Notes under the pieces: generated by a model
Seen by the model: only the letters and a program-made list of their open reading frames with translations
What the model was told of the DNA's origin: nothing
Database searches by the model: none
Shown: piece after piece, positions 8,684-16,177 of the stretch
Position numbering within the stretch: the first letter of the stretch is position 1
Layout of the letters: each line of letters begins with the position of its first letter
Position numbers and translations under genes: made by a program
Source of the DNA: Modestobacter altitudinis
GTDB lineage: Bacteria > Actinomycetota > Actinomycetes > Mycobacteriales > Geodermatophilaceae
DNA length: 34,153 nucleotides
Assembly (NCBI RefSeq): GCF_005930475.1
Contig: NZ_SJEW01000054.1
Coordinates: 1 to 34,153 of the forward strand
Direction: 5' to 3'

Positions 8684-9510
8684 GCTTGCGGATCGCGGAA
8701 CGCTGCCGGGTCGTCATCGACAACGACTGGGCCGGCGACCCGGACGGGCTGGTGGCACTGGCCCACCACCTGCTCAGCCCGGCAAACCGGGTGGTGGCGG
8801 TGACCGGCTCGCAGAACAGCCCTGTCTTCGGCCCGCCCGCGGGCACGGCCGCCGCCGGCGCGCGGCTCGCCCAGGAGCTCGTCGACCTGGTCGGCACCCA
8901 CCGGCCGGTCGTGGCCGCCGGGTGCGACGTCCCGATCGGCGGGGGCGACACCACGTCGGCCGCCGCGGACGCCATCGTCGCCGAGGCGCGGCGGGACGAC
9001 CCGCTGCCGCTCTTCCTGGTCTGCGCCGGCCCCCTGACCAACGTCGCCCAGGCGCTGCGGCAGGCCCCGGACATCGCCGGGCGGCTGACCTTGGTGTGGA
9101 TCGGCGGGTCGCTGGACCCCGACGCGGACGAGTACAACCGGGACACCGACCTCCAGGCGGCCGAGGAGGTGCTGGGTCGGGGCGAGCTCCCGGTCTGGCA
9201 GTTCCCGCTGGAGACCTACCGCCGGTGCTCGTACTCGGTCGCCGAGCTGGAGCACGACCTCGGCGGCGCCGGACGGCTGGGCGCGTGGCTCTGGCAGCGC
9301 TTCCTCGAGCTGCCGCTGCCCGACTTCTTGCAGCTCGGCGAGGTGTGGCCGCTGGGTGACAGCCCGCCGGTCGTGGTCACCGCGCTGGACGACGCCTCCA
9401 GCACGTGGACCGGCTCGCCGACCCGCCGGGTCTACACCGACGTCGACGTCCGGCTGCTGGTCGCCGACCTGCTCGCCCGGCTGCGGCTGCACGAGCGCCG
9501 CACCGGCTGA
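8680..9510 (+). CDS. Nucleoside hydrolase (IUNH) family protein with variant metal-binding motif
   Basis: A 276-residue member of the inosine-uridine nucleoside hydrolase superfamily, last gene of the rhamnosidase operon. Canonical enzymes begin with a DxDPGxDDA Ca2+ site; here the N-terminal motif is DNDWAGDPDGL (D14, D16, D20, D22), which keeps the acidic residues but has an extra residue and DPD in place of DD. Further family features are CAGPLTNVA (about 110-118), EYNRDTD (151-157) and an acidic ALDD (D237, D238) where the C-terminal metal aspartate is expected. ATG 8680 overlaps the GH43 stop (ATGA), with an AAGGA-type ribosome site upstream. Ribonucleoside hydrolysis is the family activity, but the genetic setting suggests a glycosyl substrate linked to the glycosidases. 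The role is uncertain. Confidence 0.8.
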   Translation: MSLRIAERCRVVIDNDWAGDPDGLVALAHHLLSPANRVVAVTGSQNSPVFGPPAGTAAAGARLAQELVDLVGTHRPVVAAGCDVPIGGGDTTSAAADAIVAEARRDDPLPLFLVCAGPLTNVAQALRQAPDIAGRLTLVWIGGSLDPDADEYNRDTDLQAAEEVLGRGELPVWQFPLETYRRCSYSVAELEHDLGGAGRLGAWLWQRFLELPLPDFLQLGEVWPLGDSPPVVVTALDDASSTWTGSPTRRVYTDVDVRLLVADLLARLRLHERRTG

Positions 9511-9523
9511 GCCGGGGGCCGGG

Positions 9524-10276
9524 TCAGAGCGTGGTCATGCCCCCGTCGACGGCGAACGTCGCGCCGGTGGCGAAGGCCGACTCATCGCTGGCGAGGAACA
9601 CCATCACGCCCTCGAGGTCGCGGGTCGTGCCGGCCCGCCCCATCGGGATCCGGCCGACGATCGCGGCCCGCGCCTCGGGATCGTCGGTGATGGTGCTGAC
9701 CAGACCGGTCTCGGTGTAGGGCGGGACGACGCTGTTCACCCGGATGCCGCGGCGGGCGTAGGCAGCGGCGACCGTGCGGCCCAGCCCGAGCATGCCGGCC
9801 TTCGACGAGGCGTAGGCGGTGAACTCCGCGCCCTCGCCGCGGATCGCGGTGGGGCTGCCGGTGAGCACGATCGACCCGCCACCGACGGTCAGCATGGCCC
9901 GCACGGCGTGCTTGATGGTCAGGAACGCGCCGGTCAGGTTCACGTCGTGGGTGCGCCGCCAGACGTCGAGGTCCAGGTCGGCGATCTCGGCGTCCTGCCC
10001 GAACAGCTGGACGCCGGCGTTGACGACCACGACGTCGGGGACCCAGCCGGCCTCGGCCAGCTCGGCGAAACCGTCGGCCACGCTGTCCTCGTCGGTGACG
10101 TCCATGCGCACCGCCCGCCCGCCCGACGCCGTGGCGGCCGCCTCGGCGCCGGCGGCGTCGCGGTCGGCGTAGGCGACCTGTGCTCCCTCGGCGACGAACC
10201 TGTCGGCCACTGCTCGGCCGATGCCGGCCGCAGCCCCGGTGACCAGCGCCGTCTTCCCTGCCAGTCGTCCACTCAC
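9524..10276 (-). CDS. Short-chain dehydrogenase/reductase (SDR), classical type
   Basis: A 250-residue NAD(P)-dependent oxidoreductase with a complete classical SDR motif set: TGAAAGIG (13-20), NAG (86-88), N113, S141, YASSK with Y155 and K159, and a C-terminal VDGG. GTG 10276 gives the standard family length and sits 6 nt after a -10-like hexamer, supporting a leaderless start; longer in-frame starts would add an unconserved tail. The gene converges on the rhamnosidase operon (13 bp between stops) and diverges from the GH2 gene across a 227-bp control region. Sugar dehydrogenases, including L-rhamnose 1-dehydrogenase, belong to this family, so oxidation of a released monosaccharide is a reasonable but unproven guess. 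Confidence 0.88.
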   Translation of the reverse strand: MSGRLAGKTALVTGAAAGIGRAVADRFVAEGAQVAYADRDAAGAEAAATASGGRAVRMDVTDEDSVADGFAELAEAGWVPDVVVVNAGVQLFGQDAEIADLDLDVWRRTHDVNLTGAFLTIKHAVRAMLTVGGGSIVLTGSPTAIRGEGAEFTAYASSKAGMLGLGRTVAAAYARRGIRVNSVVPPYTETGLVSTITDDPEARAAIVGRIPMGRAGTTRDLEGVMVFLASDESAFATGATFAVDGGMTTL

Positions 10277-10503
10277 GTCGGCAGTCTGGCGGGCGTCGCG
10301 ATCCGTCGGAGACCTGCTGCCATCCACCGGCACACCGGTGTCGCCGGGACGTGCGGATCGCGGAGGATCGGTCCGCGGGCTCTGGCGGCGACCCAGCGGA
10401 CGGCCGGTCGCCTCGAGCCGGGACCCGCGTCAGCATGGGGCGCTCCAGCCAGGACGCCATCCGTCGCGTGCTTCCCTCTCGTGCCCTCGATGGAAGGACG
10501 GCC
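10277..10503. promoter_or_regulatory. Divergent control region between SDR and GH2 genes, with nested inverted repeats
   Basis: This 227-bp stretch separates the divergent SDR and GH2 starts and holds no convincing gene. A perfect 9-bp inverted repeat, CGCGATCCG (10297-10305) and CGGATCGCG (10354-10362), encloses a second one, CACCGG-N4-CCGGTG (10325-10340), which overlaps a perfect palindrome ACACCGGTGT (10332-10341). This is a plausible binding region for a regulator controlling both directions. The SDR -10 lies at the left edge. The GH2 promoter was not identified, but its ribosome site GGAAGGA is at 10492-10498. Confidence 0.45.
10283..10288 (-). promoter_or_regulatory. Putative -10 element of the leaderless SDR transcript
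   Basis: CAGACT on the minus strand lies 6 nt before the GTG at 10276, the spacing expected if transcription starts at the first base of the start codon. No convincing -35 is visible. There is no Shine-Dalgarno sequence in the intervening bases. Confidence 0.45.
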
Positions 10504-12915
10504 ATGCGCCGCACCCCGTTCACCGCCGGCTGGTCGACCCGCCGGCACGCCAATTCCTTCGCCGAGATCGTCGGTGCCGCCGCACCCTGGCAGGACGTGA
10601 CGCTGCCGCACGACGCGACCCTGGGGCAGCCACGCGACGCGGCGCACGGCGCCGCGTCCGGCTACTTCCCGGGCGGCGTGCACGAGTACCGGAAGCTCTT
10701 CGACGTCCCCGCCGAGGCCGCCGGACAGCGCTGGCTGCTGGAGTTCGAGGCGGTCTACCGCTCGGCCATGGTCTACGTCAACGGCGCGCTGGCCGGGCAC
10801 TGGGCCACGGGCTACACCGGCTTTGCCGTCGCCCTCGACGACCACCTGCGGTACGGCGAGCAGAACGAGGTCCGGGTGGTCTGCCGCTCCTCCGCCGACT
10901 CCCGGTGGTACGCCGGTGCCGGCATCACCCGGCCGGTGCACCTCGTCGTCGGCCCGCTGCTGCACGTCGCCCGGGACGGCGTCCGGGTCACCACCGTGGA
11001 CGCCGACCGCGACCTCGCCGTCGTCGAGGTGGTGACCACCGTCGAGAACGACCGGCCCCGGATGGCGACGGTGGAGGCGGTCACCGAACTGCGCGGCCCC
11101 GACGGCGACGTGGTGGCTCGTGACCGGGCGCCGGTGAGCGTGCGTCCAGGCCAGCCGGCGGTGGTGCGGCAGCGGCTGGTCGTGCCGGACCCGGCGATGT
11201 GGGGGCCGGACTCCCCGTCGCTGTACACCGCGACCGTGACGCTGCACGAGGGCAACGGACCGGTCGACGACGAGACGGTCACGGTGGGCATCCGCACGCT
11301 CTCCGTCGATCCGGTCCGCGGCCTGCGGGTCAACGGTGAGCCGGTGCTGCTCCGGGGCGCCTGCATCCACTCCGACAACGGGGTGCTGGGCGCGGCGACC
11401 GTCGACCGGGCCGACGAGCGCCGGATCGAGCTGCTGCAGGCCGCCGGGTTCAACGCGGTCCGCAGCTCGCACAACCCCATCAGCCGCGCGGCCCTGGAGG
11501 CCTGCGACCGGCTCGGTGTCCTGGTCATGGACGAGCTCACCGACATGTGGACCGAGAGCAAGTCCGACTTCGACGCCGCCCTGGACTTCCCGGAGTGGTG
11601 GCAGCGCGACGTCGCGGCGATGGTGGCCAAGGACGTGAACCACCCCAGCGTCGTCCTGTACTCGATCGGCAACGAGATCCCCGAGGTCGGCACCCCGCAC
11701 GGCGCGCTGTGGTCGCGGCGGCTGGCCGAGGAGGTGCGCCGGCTCGACCCGACCCGGCTGGTCACCAACGGGGTGAACGGTGCCCTCGCGGTCATCGGTG
11801 AGGCGACGGCCGACCTCGCGGCCGCCGAGGGCGGCATCAACACGATGCTGTCGAACATGGGCGGCTTCATGCGGGAGCTGTCCGGCTCCGAGCTGGTCGG
11901 CCGGCGCACCGCGGAGTCCTTCGCCGTGCTCGACGTGGCCGGCATGAACTACATGGACGCCCGCTACGAGACCGACCGGGCGACCTTCCCGAACCGGGTC
12001 GTCGTGGGCAGCGAGACCTTCGCCGCCGAGATCGACCGGCTGTGGCGGCTCGTGCAGGACAACCCGCACGTCATCGGCGACTTCACCTGGACCGGGTGGG
12101 ACTACCTCGGCGAGGCCGGCATCGGTCGGACGTCGGACGTCGAGGACCCGGACGCACGCGGTCTGGCCGGCCCCTACCCGTGGCTGCTCGCCTGGTGCGG
12201 CGACATCGACGTCACCGGCCACCGCCGGCCGGCGTCCTACTACCGGGAGATCGTGTTCGGCCGGCGCAGCGACCCCTATCTCGCGGTCGTGCGGCCCGAG
12301 CGGTCGGGCCGGGAGACCACGGCGCCGCCGTGGGCGTGGACCGACTCGGTGGGCAGCTGGAGCTTCGCCGGTGCAGCGGGCACACCCTTGACCGTCGAGG
12401 TCTACAGCGACGCCGAGGAGGTCGAGCTGCTGCTCGACGGGCGCTCGCTGGGCACCGCCAAGGCAGGGGAGGCCCAGCGGTTCCGGGCGCAGTTCGAGGT
12501 GCCCTACGCCCCCGGCGAGCTGACCGCGGTCGGCCGCAGCGGCGGTGCCGAGACCGGCCGGTGCTCGCTCCGGTCGGCGTCCGGGCCGGTGCAGCTGACG
12601 GCGGTCGCCGACCGCGGCGTCATCCGGGCCGACGCCGCCGACTTGGCGTACGTGGACCTCGCGCTCACCGACGCCGAGGGCACGGTGTTCCTGGGGCGGG
12701 ACCGCGAGGTGACCGTGTCCGTGGACGGGCCGGGAGCGCTCGCCGGGTTCGGCAGCGCCGCGCCGGCAACCGAGGAGTCCTACCTCGACGCTGTGCACAC
12801 CACCTTCGACGGCCGCGCGCTCGCCGTCGTCCGGCCCGCCGGCCCCGGTGTGATCACCCTGACCGCCGTGGCGGACGGGTGCGCGCCGGTGACCGTCTCC
12901 GTGGAGGCACGATGA
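10504..12915 (+). CDS. Glycoside hydrolase family 2 (beta-galactosidase/beta-glucuronidase-like, DUF4982 type)
   Basis: An 803-residue retaining GH2 glycosidase. Domains in order: jelly-roll sugar-binding domain (about 1-165), immunoglobulin-like domain (about 170-275), TIM barrel (about 280-600), then DUF4982 and Ig-like C-terminal domains (about 610-803). The acid/base is E391 in YSIGNEIPE. The nucleophile is probably E504 in VVGSETFAAE, the form seen in the DUF4982-containing branch rather than the SEYG/TEFG of LacZ or GUS. ATG 10504 has a good GGAAGGA ribosome site 5 nt upstream; upstream in-frame starts at 10351 and after are rejected because they add about 51 unconserved residues. No signal peptide is visible. 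It forms an operon with the following GH43 (ATGA overlap). Beta-galactoside or related substrates from plant side chains are likely; exact specificity is open. Confidence 0.9.
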   Translation: MRRTPFTAGWSTRRHANSFAEIVGAAAPWQDVTLPHDATLGQPRDAAHGAASGYFPGGVHEYRKLFDVPAEAAGQRWLLEFEAVYRSAMVYVNGALAGHWATGYTGFAVALDDHLRYGEQNEVRVVCRSSADSRWYAGAGITRPVHLVVGPLLHVARDGVRVTTVDADRDLAVVEVVTTVENDRPRMATVEAVTELRGPDGDVVARDRAPVSVRPGQPAVVRQRLVVPDPAMWGPDSPSLYTATVTLHEGNGPVDDETVTVGIRTLSVDPVRGLRVNGEPVLLRGACIHSDNGVLGAATVDRADERRIELLQAAGFNAVRSSHNPISRAALEACDRLGVLVMDELTDMWTESKSDFDAALDFPEWWQRDVAAMVAKDVNHPSVVLYSIGNEIPEVGTPHGALWSRRLAEEVRRLDPTRLVTNGVNGALAVIGEATADLAAAEGGINTMLSNMGGFMRELSGSELVGRRTAESFAVLDVAGMNYMDARYETDRATFPNRVVVGSETFAAEIDRLWRLVQDNPHVIGDFTWTGWDYLGEAGIGRTSDVEDPDARGLAGPYPWLLAWCGDIDVTGHRRPASYYREIVFGRRSDPYLAVVRPERSGRETTAPPWAWTDSVGSWSFAGAAGTPLTVEVYSDAEEVELLLDGRSLGTAKAGEAQRFRAQFEVPYAPGELTAVGRSGGAETGRCSLRSASGPVQLTAVADRGVIRADAADLAYVDLALTDAEGTVFLGRDREVTVSVDGPGALAGFGSAAPATEESYLDAVHTTFDGRALAVVRPAGPGVITLTAVADGCAPVTVSVEAR

Positions 12916-14441
12916 CCACCGGCATGCCCGTCCGTCCCAACCCGTTGATCCCGGGCTTCAACCCCGATCCCAGCGTGGTGTTCGCCGACGGCGCCTACTT
13001 CCTGGTCACGTCCACGTTCGAGTACCTGCCCGGGATGCCGGTGTACCGCAGCACCGACCTGGTGGAGTGGACGCACATCGGCAACGTCGCCACCCGCCCC
13101 GAGCAGGTGGAGATCCAGGGGGTCGTCACCGGCTGCGGCGTGTGGGCACCGACGATCCGCTACCGCGACGGCGTCTTCCACGTGATCGTCACCGTCGCGA
13201 TGAGCCCCCGCGGCTGCGTGGTGTTCACCGCCACCGACCCGGCCGGCCCGTGGAGCGACGGGACGACCATCGACGGCATCGACGGCATCGACCCCGACCT
13301 CGCCTGGGACGACGACGGCACCGCCTACGTCACCTACTCCGGGCTGGGCACGTCGGGGGAGGACATCGGGGCCCACCACGGCATCCAGCAGGTCCGCGTC
13401 GACCTGGACACCGGCACGGCGCTGGAGCCGCCCCGGTCGCTGTGGTCGGGGACCGGCTCGATGTTCCCGGAAGCCCCGCACCTGCACCGGCGCGGTGACT
13501 GGTGGTACCTGATGATCGCCGAGGGCGGCACGGAGCGCGGTCACGCCGTCAGCGTCGCCCGCAGCCGTTCTCCGCAGGGGCCGTTCGAGCCGTGCCCGGC
13601 CAACCCGGTGCTCACCGCCCGCGGCACCAAGCGGCCGGTCCAGAACACCGGCCACGCCGACCTGGTCGCCACCCCCGACGGCGGCTCGGCGCTGGTCCTC
13701 CTCGGCGTCCGGCCGCTGGGTCTGACCCGCGCGTTCTCCCCGCTGGGCCGGGAGACGTTCCTCACCGACGTCGAGTGGGTCGATGACTGGCCGCTGCCGG
13801 CTCCGGTCGAGCTCGCGCCCCGCCCGGGCGTGGAGGAGGTCGTCTTCGACTTCACCGACCCGGCTGCACTGGATGACCCCGGGTGGCTGGGGGTCCGCCG
13901 GACGCCGGCCGACGTCACTTCGCTGACCGCCACCCCCGGCCGGCTCACCATCACCGGGAACGGCTCGACGATGGACGCGACCGACCCCTGCTTCCTGGGG
14001 CGCCGGCAGCGGCACCTGACCGCCACCATCTCGACCCGGGTGGACGCCAGCCGCGGCACCGGGGGGCTCGCCGCGCGGTACTCCGAGGCCCAGCACCTCG
14101 AGCTCGAGGCCCGCGGTCACGGCGATCACGTCACCGTGACCGCACGAGCTGTCGTCACCGGCCTCACCCAGACCTGGGAGCACACCTTCCCCGCCGGCGA
14201 GGTGGAGCTGCGGATGGAGATGTCCCCACCCCCGGCGGGGTTCGACCCGAAGGCGCTCGGCGGCGACCGCATCCGGCTCACCGCGGTCAGCGGGGAGGAC
14301 GAGGTGCAGTTGACCGACCTCGACGGCCGGCACTGGACCGCCGAGGCCGCGGTGTCCTTCACCGGTCGGGTCCTCGGGCTGTACGCCGTGGACGGGACGG
14401 TCACCTTCGCCGGGCTGAGGTACGCGGGCTCGGAGCAGTAG
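12912..14441 (+). CDS. Glycoside hydrolase family 43 (beta-xylosidase/alpha-L-arabinofuranosidase type), second copy
   Basis: A 509-residue GH43 enzyme with the same architecture as the copy at 7196: N-terminal beta-propeller and C-terminal beta-sandwich. Catalytic residues are base D19 in PGFNPDPS, D127 in IDPDLAWDDDG and acid E187 in FPEAPHLH. Both copies share FEYxPGxPxxRSTDL near the N-terminus and a C-terminal GRRQxHLT stretch, showing common descent, but they differ around the region after STDL, where substrate pockets are shaped. ATG 12912 overlaps the GH2 stop (ATGA) with GGAGG just upstream. It is cytoplasmic by absence of a signal peptide. It probably works with GH2 on arabino- or xylo-galactan side-chain fragments (inference). 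Confidence 0.9.
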   Translation: MTTGMPVRPNPLIPGFNPDPSVVFADGAYFLVTSTFEYLPGMPVYRSTDLVEWTHIGNVATRPEQVEIQGVVTGCGVWAPTIRYRDGVFHVIVTVAMSPRGCVVFTATDPAGPWSDGTTIDGIDGIDPDLAWDDDGTAYVTYSGLGTSGEDIGAHHGIQQVRVDLDTGTALEPPRSLWSGTGSMFPEAPHLHRRGDWWYLMIAEGGTERGHAVSVARSRSPQGPFEPCPANPVLTARGTKRPVQNTGHADLVATPDGGSALVLLGVRPLGLTRAFSPLGRETFLTDVEWVDDWPLPAPVELAPRPGVEEVVFDFTDPAALDDPGWLGVRRTPADVTSLTATPGRLTITGNGSTMDATDPCFLGRRQRHLTATISTRVDASRGTGGLAARYSEAQHLELEARGHGDHVTVTARAVVTGLTQTWEHTFPAGEVELRMEMSPPPAGFDPKALGGDRIRLTAVSGEDEVQLTDLDGRHWTAEAAVSFTGRVLGLYAVDGTVTFAGLRYAGSEQ

Positions 14442-14484
14442 CCGTGGCGAGACGGGCGACGTCCTCCGGTCCGGCCTCGGTGTC

Positions 14485-14552
14485 GTCGCCGACGGGGGCG
14501 ACCCGGTAGCGCGCGGATCGTGGCGCTCCTGCGGTTCCCGGCGGAACGCCGG
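14485..14552. terminator. Two perfect hairpins between convergent GH43 and HNH genes (possible bidirectional terminator)
   Basis: The 111-bp convergent gap holds GTCGCC/GGCGAC with a 6-nt loop (14485-14502) and CCGGCG/CGCCGG with a 3-nt loop (14538-14552), the latter touching the HNH stop codon. Neither is followed by a T-run, which is common in high-GC actinobacteria, so termination is inferred from position and symmetry only. Confidence 0.35.
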
Positions 14553-16049
14553 TCAGAACGGTGGCGGGTCGTCATCGGGTGGTCGGGTCTGCGGTGCTGG
14601 GCTGATCGTCCGGGGTGGTGGCTCGTCGTCTCCCGGCCGGGCTGGTCGGGTGATGAGGACCTGGCCCGTGGGGGTGGTGAACCGGAGTGCCCCGTGCTGG
14701 AGGGCGTGCAGTTGCCAGCCGGGTGCTTGGTGGACGAGTCGGTGATGGTGGCGGCACAGGCAGCAGAGGTTCTCGGCCGAGGTGTCGCCGTCGGGCCAGC
14801 GGGTGAGGTGGTGGGTGTCGCAGCGTTGGGCGGTTCGGCGGCAGCCGGGGAACCTGCATCGGCGGTCGCGGTGCTGGACGAACCGTGTGAGTGGGTCGGT
14901 GGGCGTGTAGGCGTCGGTGGCCGGTGGTGGGCCGAGGGCGTGGCCGGCGCGCAGGCCGGTGGCGTCGGTGAGGGCGAGCAGTTGGCTGGTGAGTTCGTCG
15001 ACCAGCCCGATGTGCGGCCGGTGTGCGAGCGCGGTGTCCCGGAGGTCGCGCGTGCCCAGCAGCGTGGCCACGTCACCCGCTGTCGCGTCGGTCGTCTCGT
15101 CGGCGGGGAGCAAGCCGAGGGCGCGGGCGAGGGCGCGGACGGTGTCGGCGGGCACGACGTCGCCGGAGATGACGCCGGGGTCGTCGCCGCCGAGCAGGGT
15201 CTGGATGGTGGCGATGATGGTGAGCTGCGCCTGCACCGGGGCCAAGCCGTGGGCGCCGGGTCGCAGGACGAGGTCGATGAGGCAGTCGACCATGCGCTGC
15301 TGCCGGGTGCGCGGGTCATCGGGGGTGTAGGCGGCGTCGGCGTACTGCCGCAGGGCGTCTTCGACCGCGCGGAGCACGGGCAGCGGCAGGTTGGTGACCG
15401 ACAGGCTGCCCAGCCCATCGCCGGTGGGGTACACCGCGACCCCGCGGTCGCGTAGCGCGGCCTGCACCCGCTCCTTGATGGCGGCCCCGTCGAGGCGCTG
15501 GACGAGGCGGTGGGCGGCGGCGCGCAACTGGGTGGGGGTCTTGTGGCCGAGCCGGGCGAGCAGCCGTGCCTCGGCATCGGCGCGCAGATCGTCGTCGAGG
15601 GGTGCGACGACCTGGCACATCGCGGTGGCGTGGTCCCATGTCAGCTCGCCGACGGCGAGGGCGTCGAGGGTGGCGGGCAGCAGGTCGACCAGTTGCAGGG
15701 ACTGCACCATCCACGCCAGGGCTCTGGCCGAGGTGATCGACAGGGCGGTGGCGACCTCGTCGACGGCCCACTCACTCACCGTGGCCAGGACCGAGGGCCG
15801 GGCGGCGCGGGTGGCCGCGGCGGCGGCACCGATCTCGGTGTCGGGCCGGTCGTCGGAAGCCGGCCGAGAGCGGCAGAACTCGACGATCCAGCGGGCCCGC
15901 CACGCCTCGGCCGAGCCGATCCGCTGCTGTTCCTCCCGCAGCATGTGCAGGGCGAGCGCACCGTCTTCCAGCGCCTCCCGCCACGGCGCGAACGACTCCT
16001 CCGACCAGCCCACGGAGGACTCGTCGACGATGTCAGCGCGTTCGATCAC
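14553..16049 (-). CDS. DUF222 / HNH endonuclease-domain protein (13E12 repeat family)
   Basis: A 498-residue protein with a long N-terminal DUF222 region (about 30-370, Ala/Leu/Arg-rich helices) and a C-terminal HNH nuclease module. The module starts at CRFPGC (C398, C403) and continues CDTHHLTRW, NLCCLCRHHHRLVH, giving the zinc cysteines and the H-N-H metal-binding core. These proteins are abundant, often multicopy, in actinobacteria (the M. tuberculosis REP13E12 family); their physiological role is not settled, but a nuclease acting on DNA is predicted. GTG 16049 is preferred: the upstream in-frame extension is unconserved, and a -35/-10 pair plus a LexA-box-like palindrome end right at this codon. 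The gene runs opposite to its sugar-metabolism neighbours and separates them, which fits insertion into a pre-existing locus. Confidence 0.88.
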   Translation of the reverse strand: MIERADIVDESSVGWSEESFAPWREALEDGALALHMLREEQQRIGSAEAWRARWIVEFCRSRPASDDRPDTEIGAAAAATRAARPSVLATVSEWAVDEVATALSITSARALAWMVQSLQLVDLLPATLDALAVGELTWDHATAMCQVVAPLDDDLRADAEARLLARLGHKTPTQLRAAAHRLVQRLDGAAIKERVQAALRDRGVAVYPTGDGLGSLSVTNLPLPVLRAVEDALRQYADAAYTPDDPRTRQQRMVDCLIDLVLRPGAHGLAPVQAQLTIIATIQTLLGGDDPGVISGDVVPADTVRALARALGLLPADETTDATAGDVATLLGTRDLRDTALAHRPHIGLVDELTSQLLALTDATGLRAGHALGPPPATDAYTPTDPLTRFVQHRDRRCRFPGCRRTAQRCDTHHLTRWPDGDTSAENLCCLCRHHHRLVHQAPGWQLHALQHGALRFTTPTGQVLITRPARPGDDEPPPRTISPAPQTRPPDDDPPPF

Positions 16050-16057
16050 GTGTTCGA
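16042..16057 (-). promoter_or_regulatory. LexA (SOS) box overlapping the start of the HNH gene
   Basis: On the minus strand the 16-mer TCGAACACGTGATCGA matches the actinobacterial SOS-box pattern TCGAAC-N4-GTTCGA at 11 of 12 half-site positions. It overlaps the end of the -10 hexamer, the predicted transcription start and the first codons, an ideal repression position. LexA-box control of 13E12-family genes is known in mycobacteria. Confidence 0.7.
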
Positions 16058-16085
16058 TTGTATCGGGACGGCGAGGCGCTGACCA
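16057..16085 (-). promoter_or_regulatory. Promoter of the HNH gene (-35 TGGTCA, 17 bp, -10 TACAAT)
   Basis: On the minus strand TGGTCA (16080-16085) and TACAAT (16057-16062) are separated by exactly 17 bp. The -10 ends 7 nt before GTG 16049, so the transcript is probably leaderless. TACAAT is the most AT-rich and best -10 seen in the window. Confidence 0.6.
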
Positions 16086-16099
16086 GCGGGAACGACACT

Positions 16100-16137
16100 T
16101 GTGGACAACCCGCGACAACGAGCGGACCTGTGGACGA
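16100..16137 (-). promoter_or_regulatory. Two DnaA-box-like 9-mers in the HNH/DUF1349 divergent region
   Basis: The minus strand reads TTGTCCACA at 16100-16108, an exact match to the actinobacterial DnaA-box consensus, and TCGTCCACA at 16129-16137, one mismatch. They have the same orientation with centres 29 bp apart. They lie upstream of both divergent genes. Two boxes are too few for an origin; a DnaA-responsive promoter or titration site is possible. Confidence 0.4.
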
Positions 16138-16165
16138 CGGCAGGCGAGCCGCACGCTCAACCGCT

Positions 16166-16171
16166 TATGGT
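16166..16171 (+). promoter_or_regulatory. Putative -10 element of the leaderless DUF1349 gene
   Basis: TATGGT ends 6 nt before ATG 16178. The intervening bases GCGCCC contain no ribosome site, so a leaderless start is favoured. No clear -35 was found. Confidence 0.5.
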
Positions 16172-16177
16172 GCGCCC

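Noticed and set aside
10273-12798. 841-codon minus-strand frame opposite the GH2 gene
   Set aside because: Shadow of the GH2 reading frame; no motifs and no plausible start signal.
14442-14525. Short minus-strand reading with coding-like third positions (RYRVAPVGDDTEAGPEDVA) in the GH43/HNH gap
   Set aside because: It might be the relic of a gene end, but it has no start, overlaps the HNH 3' end in a different frame and cannot be assigned to a family; kept only as a note.
16099-16140. Replication origin near the DnaA-box pair
   Set aside because: Only two boxes, no AT-rich unwinding region and no dnaA/dnaN neighbours.
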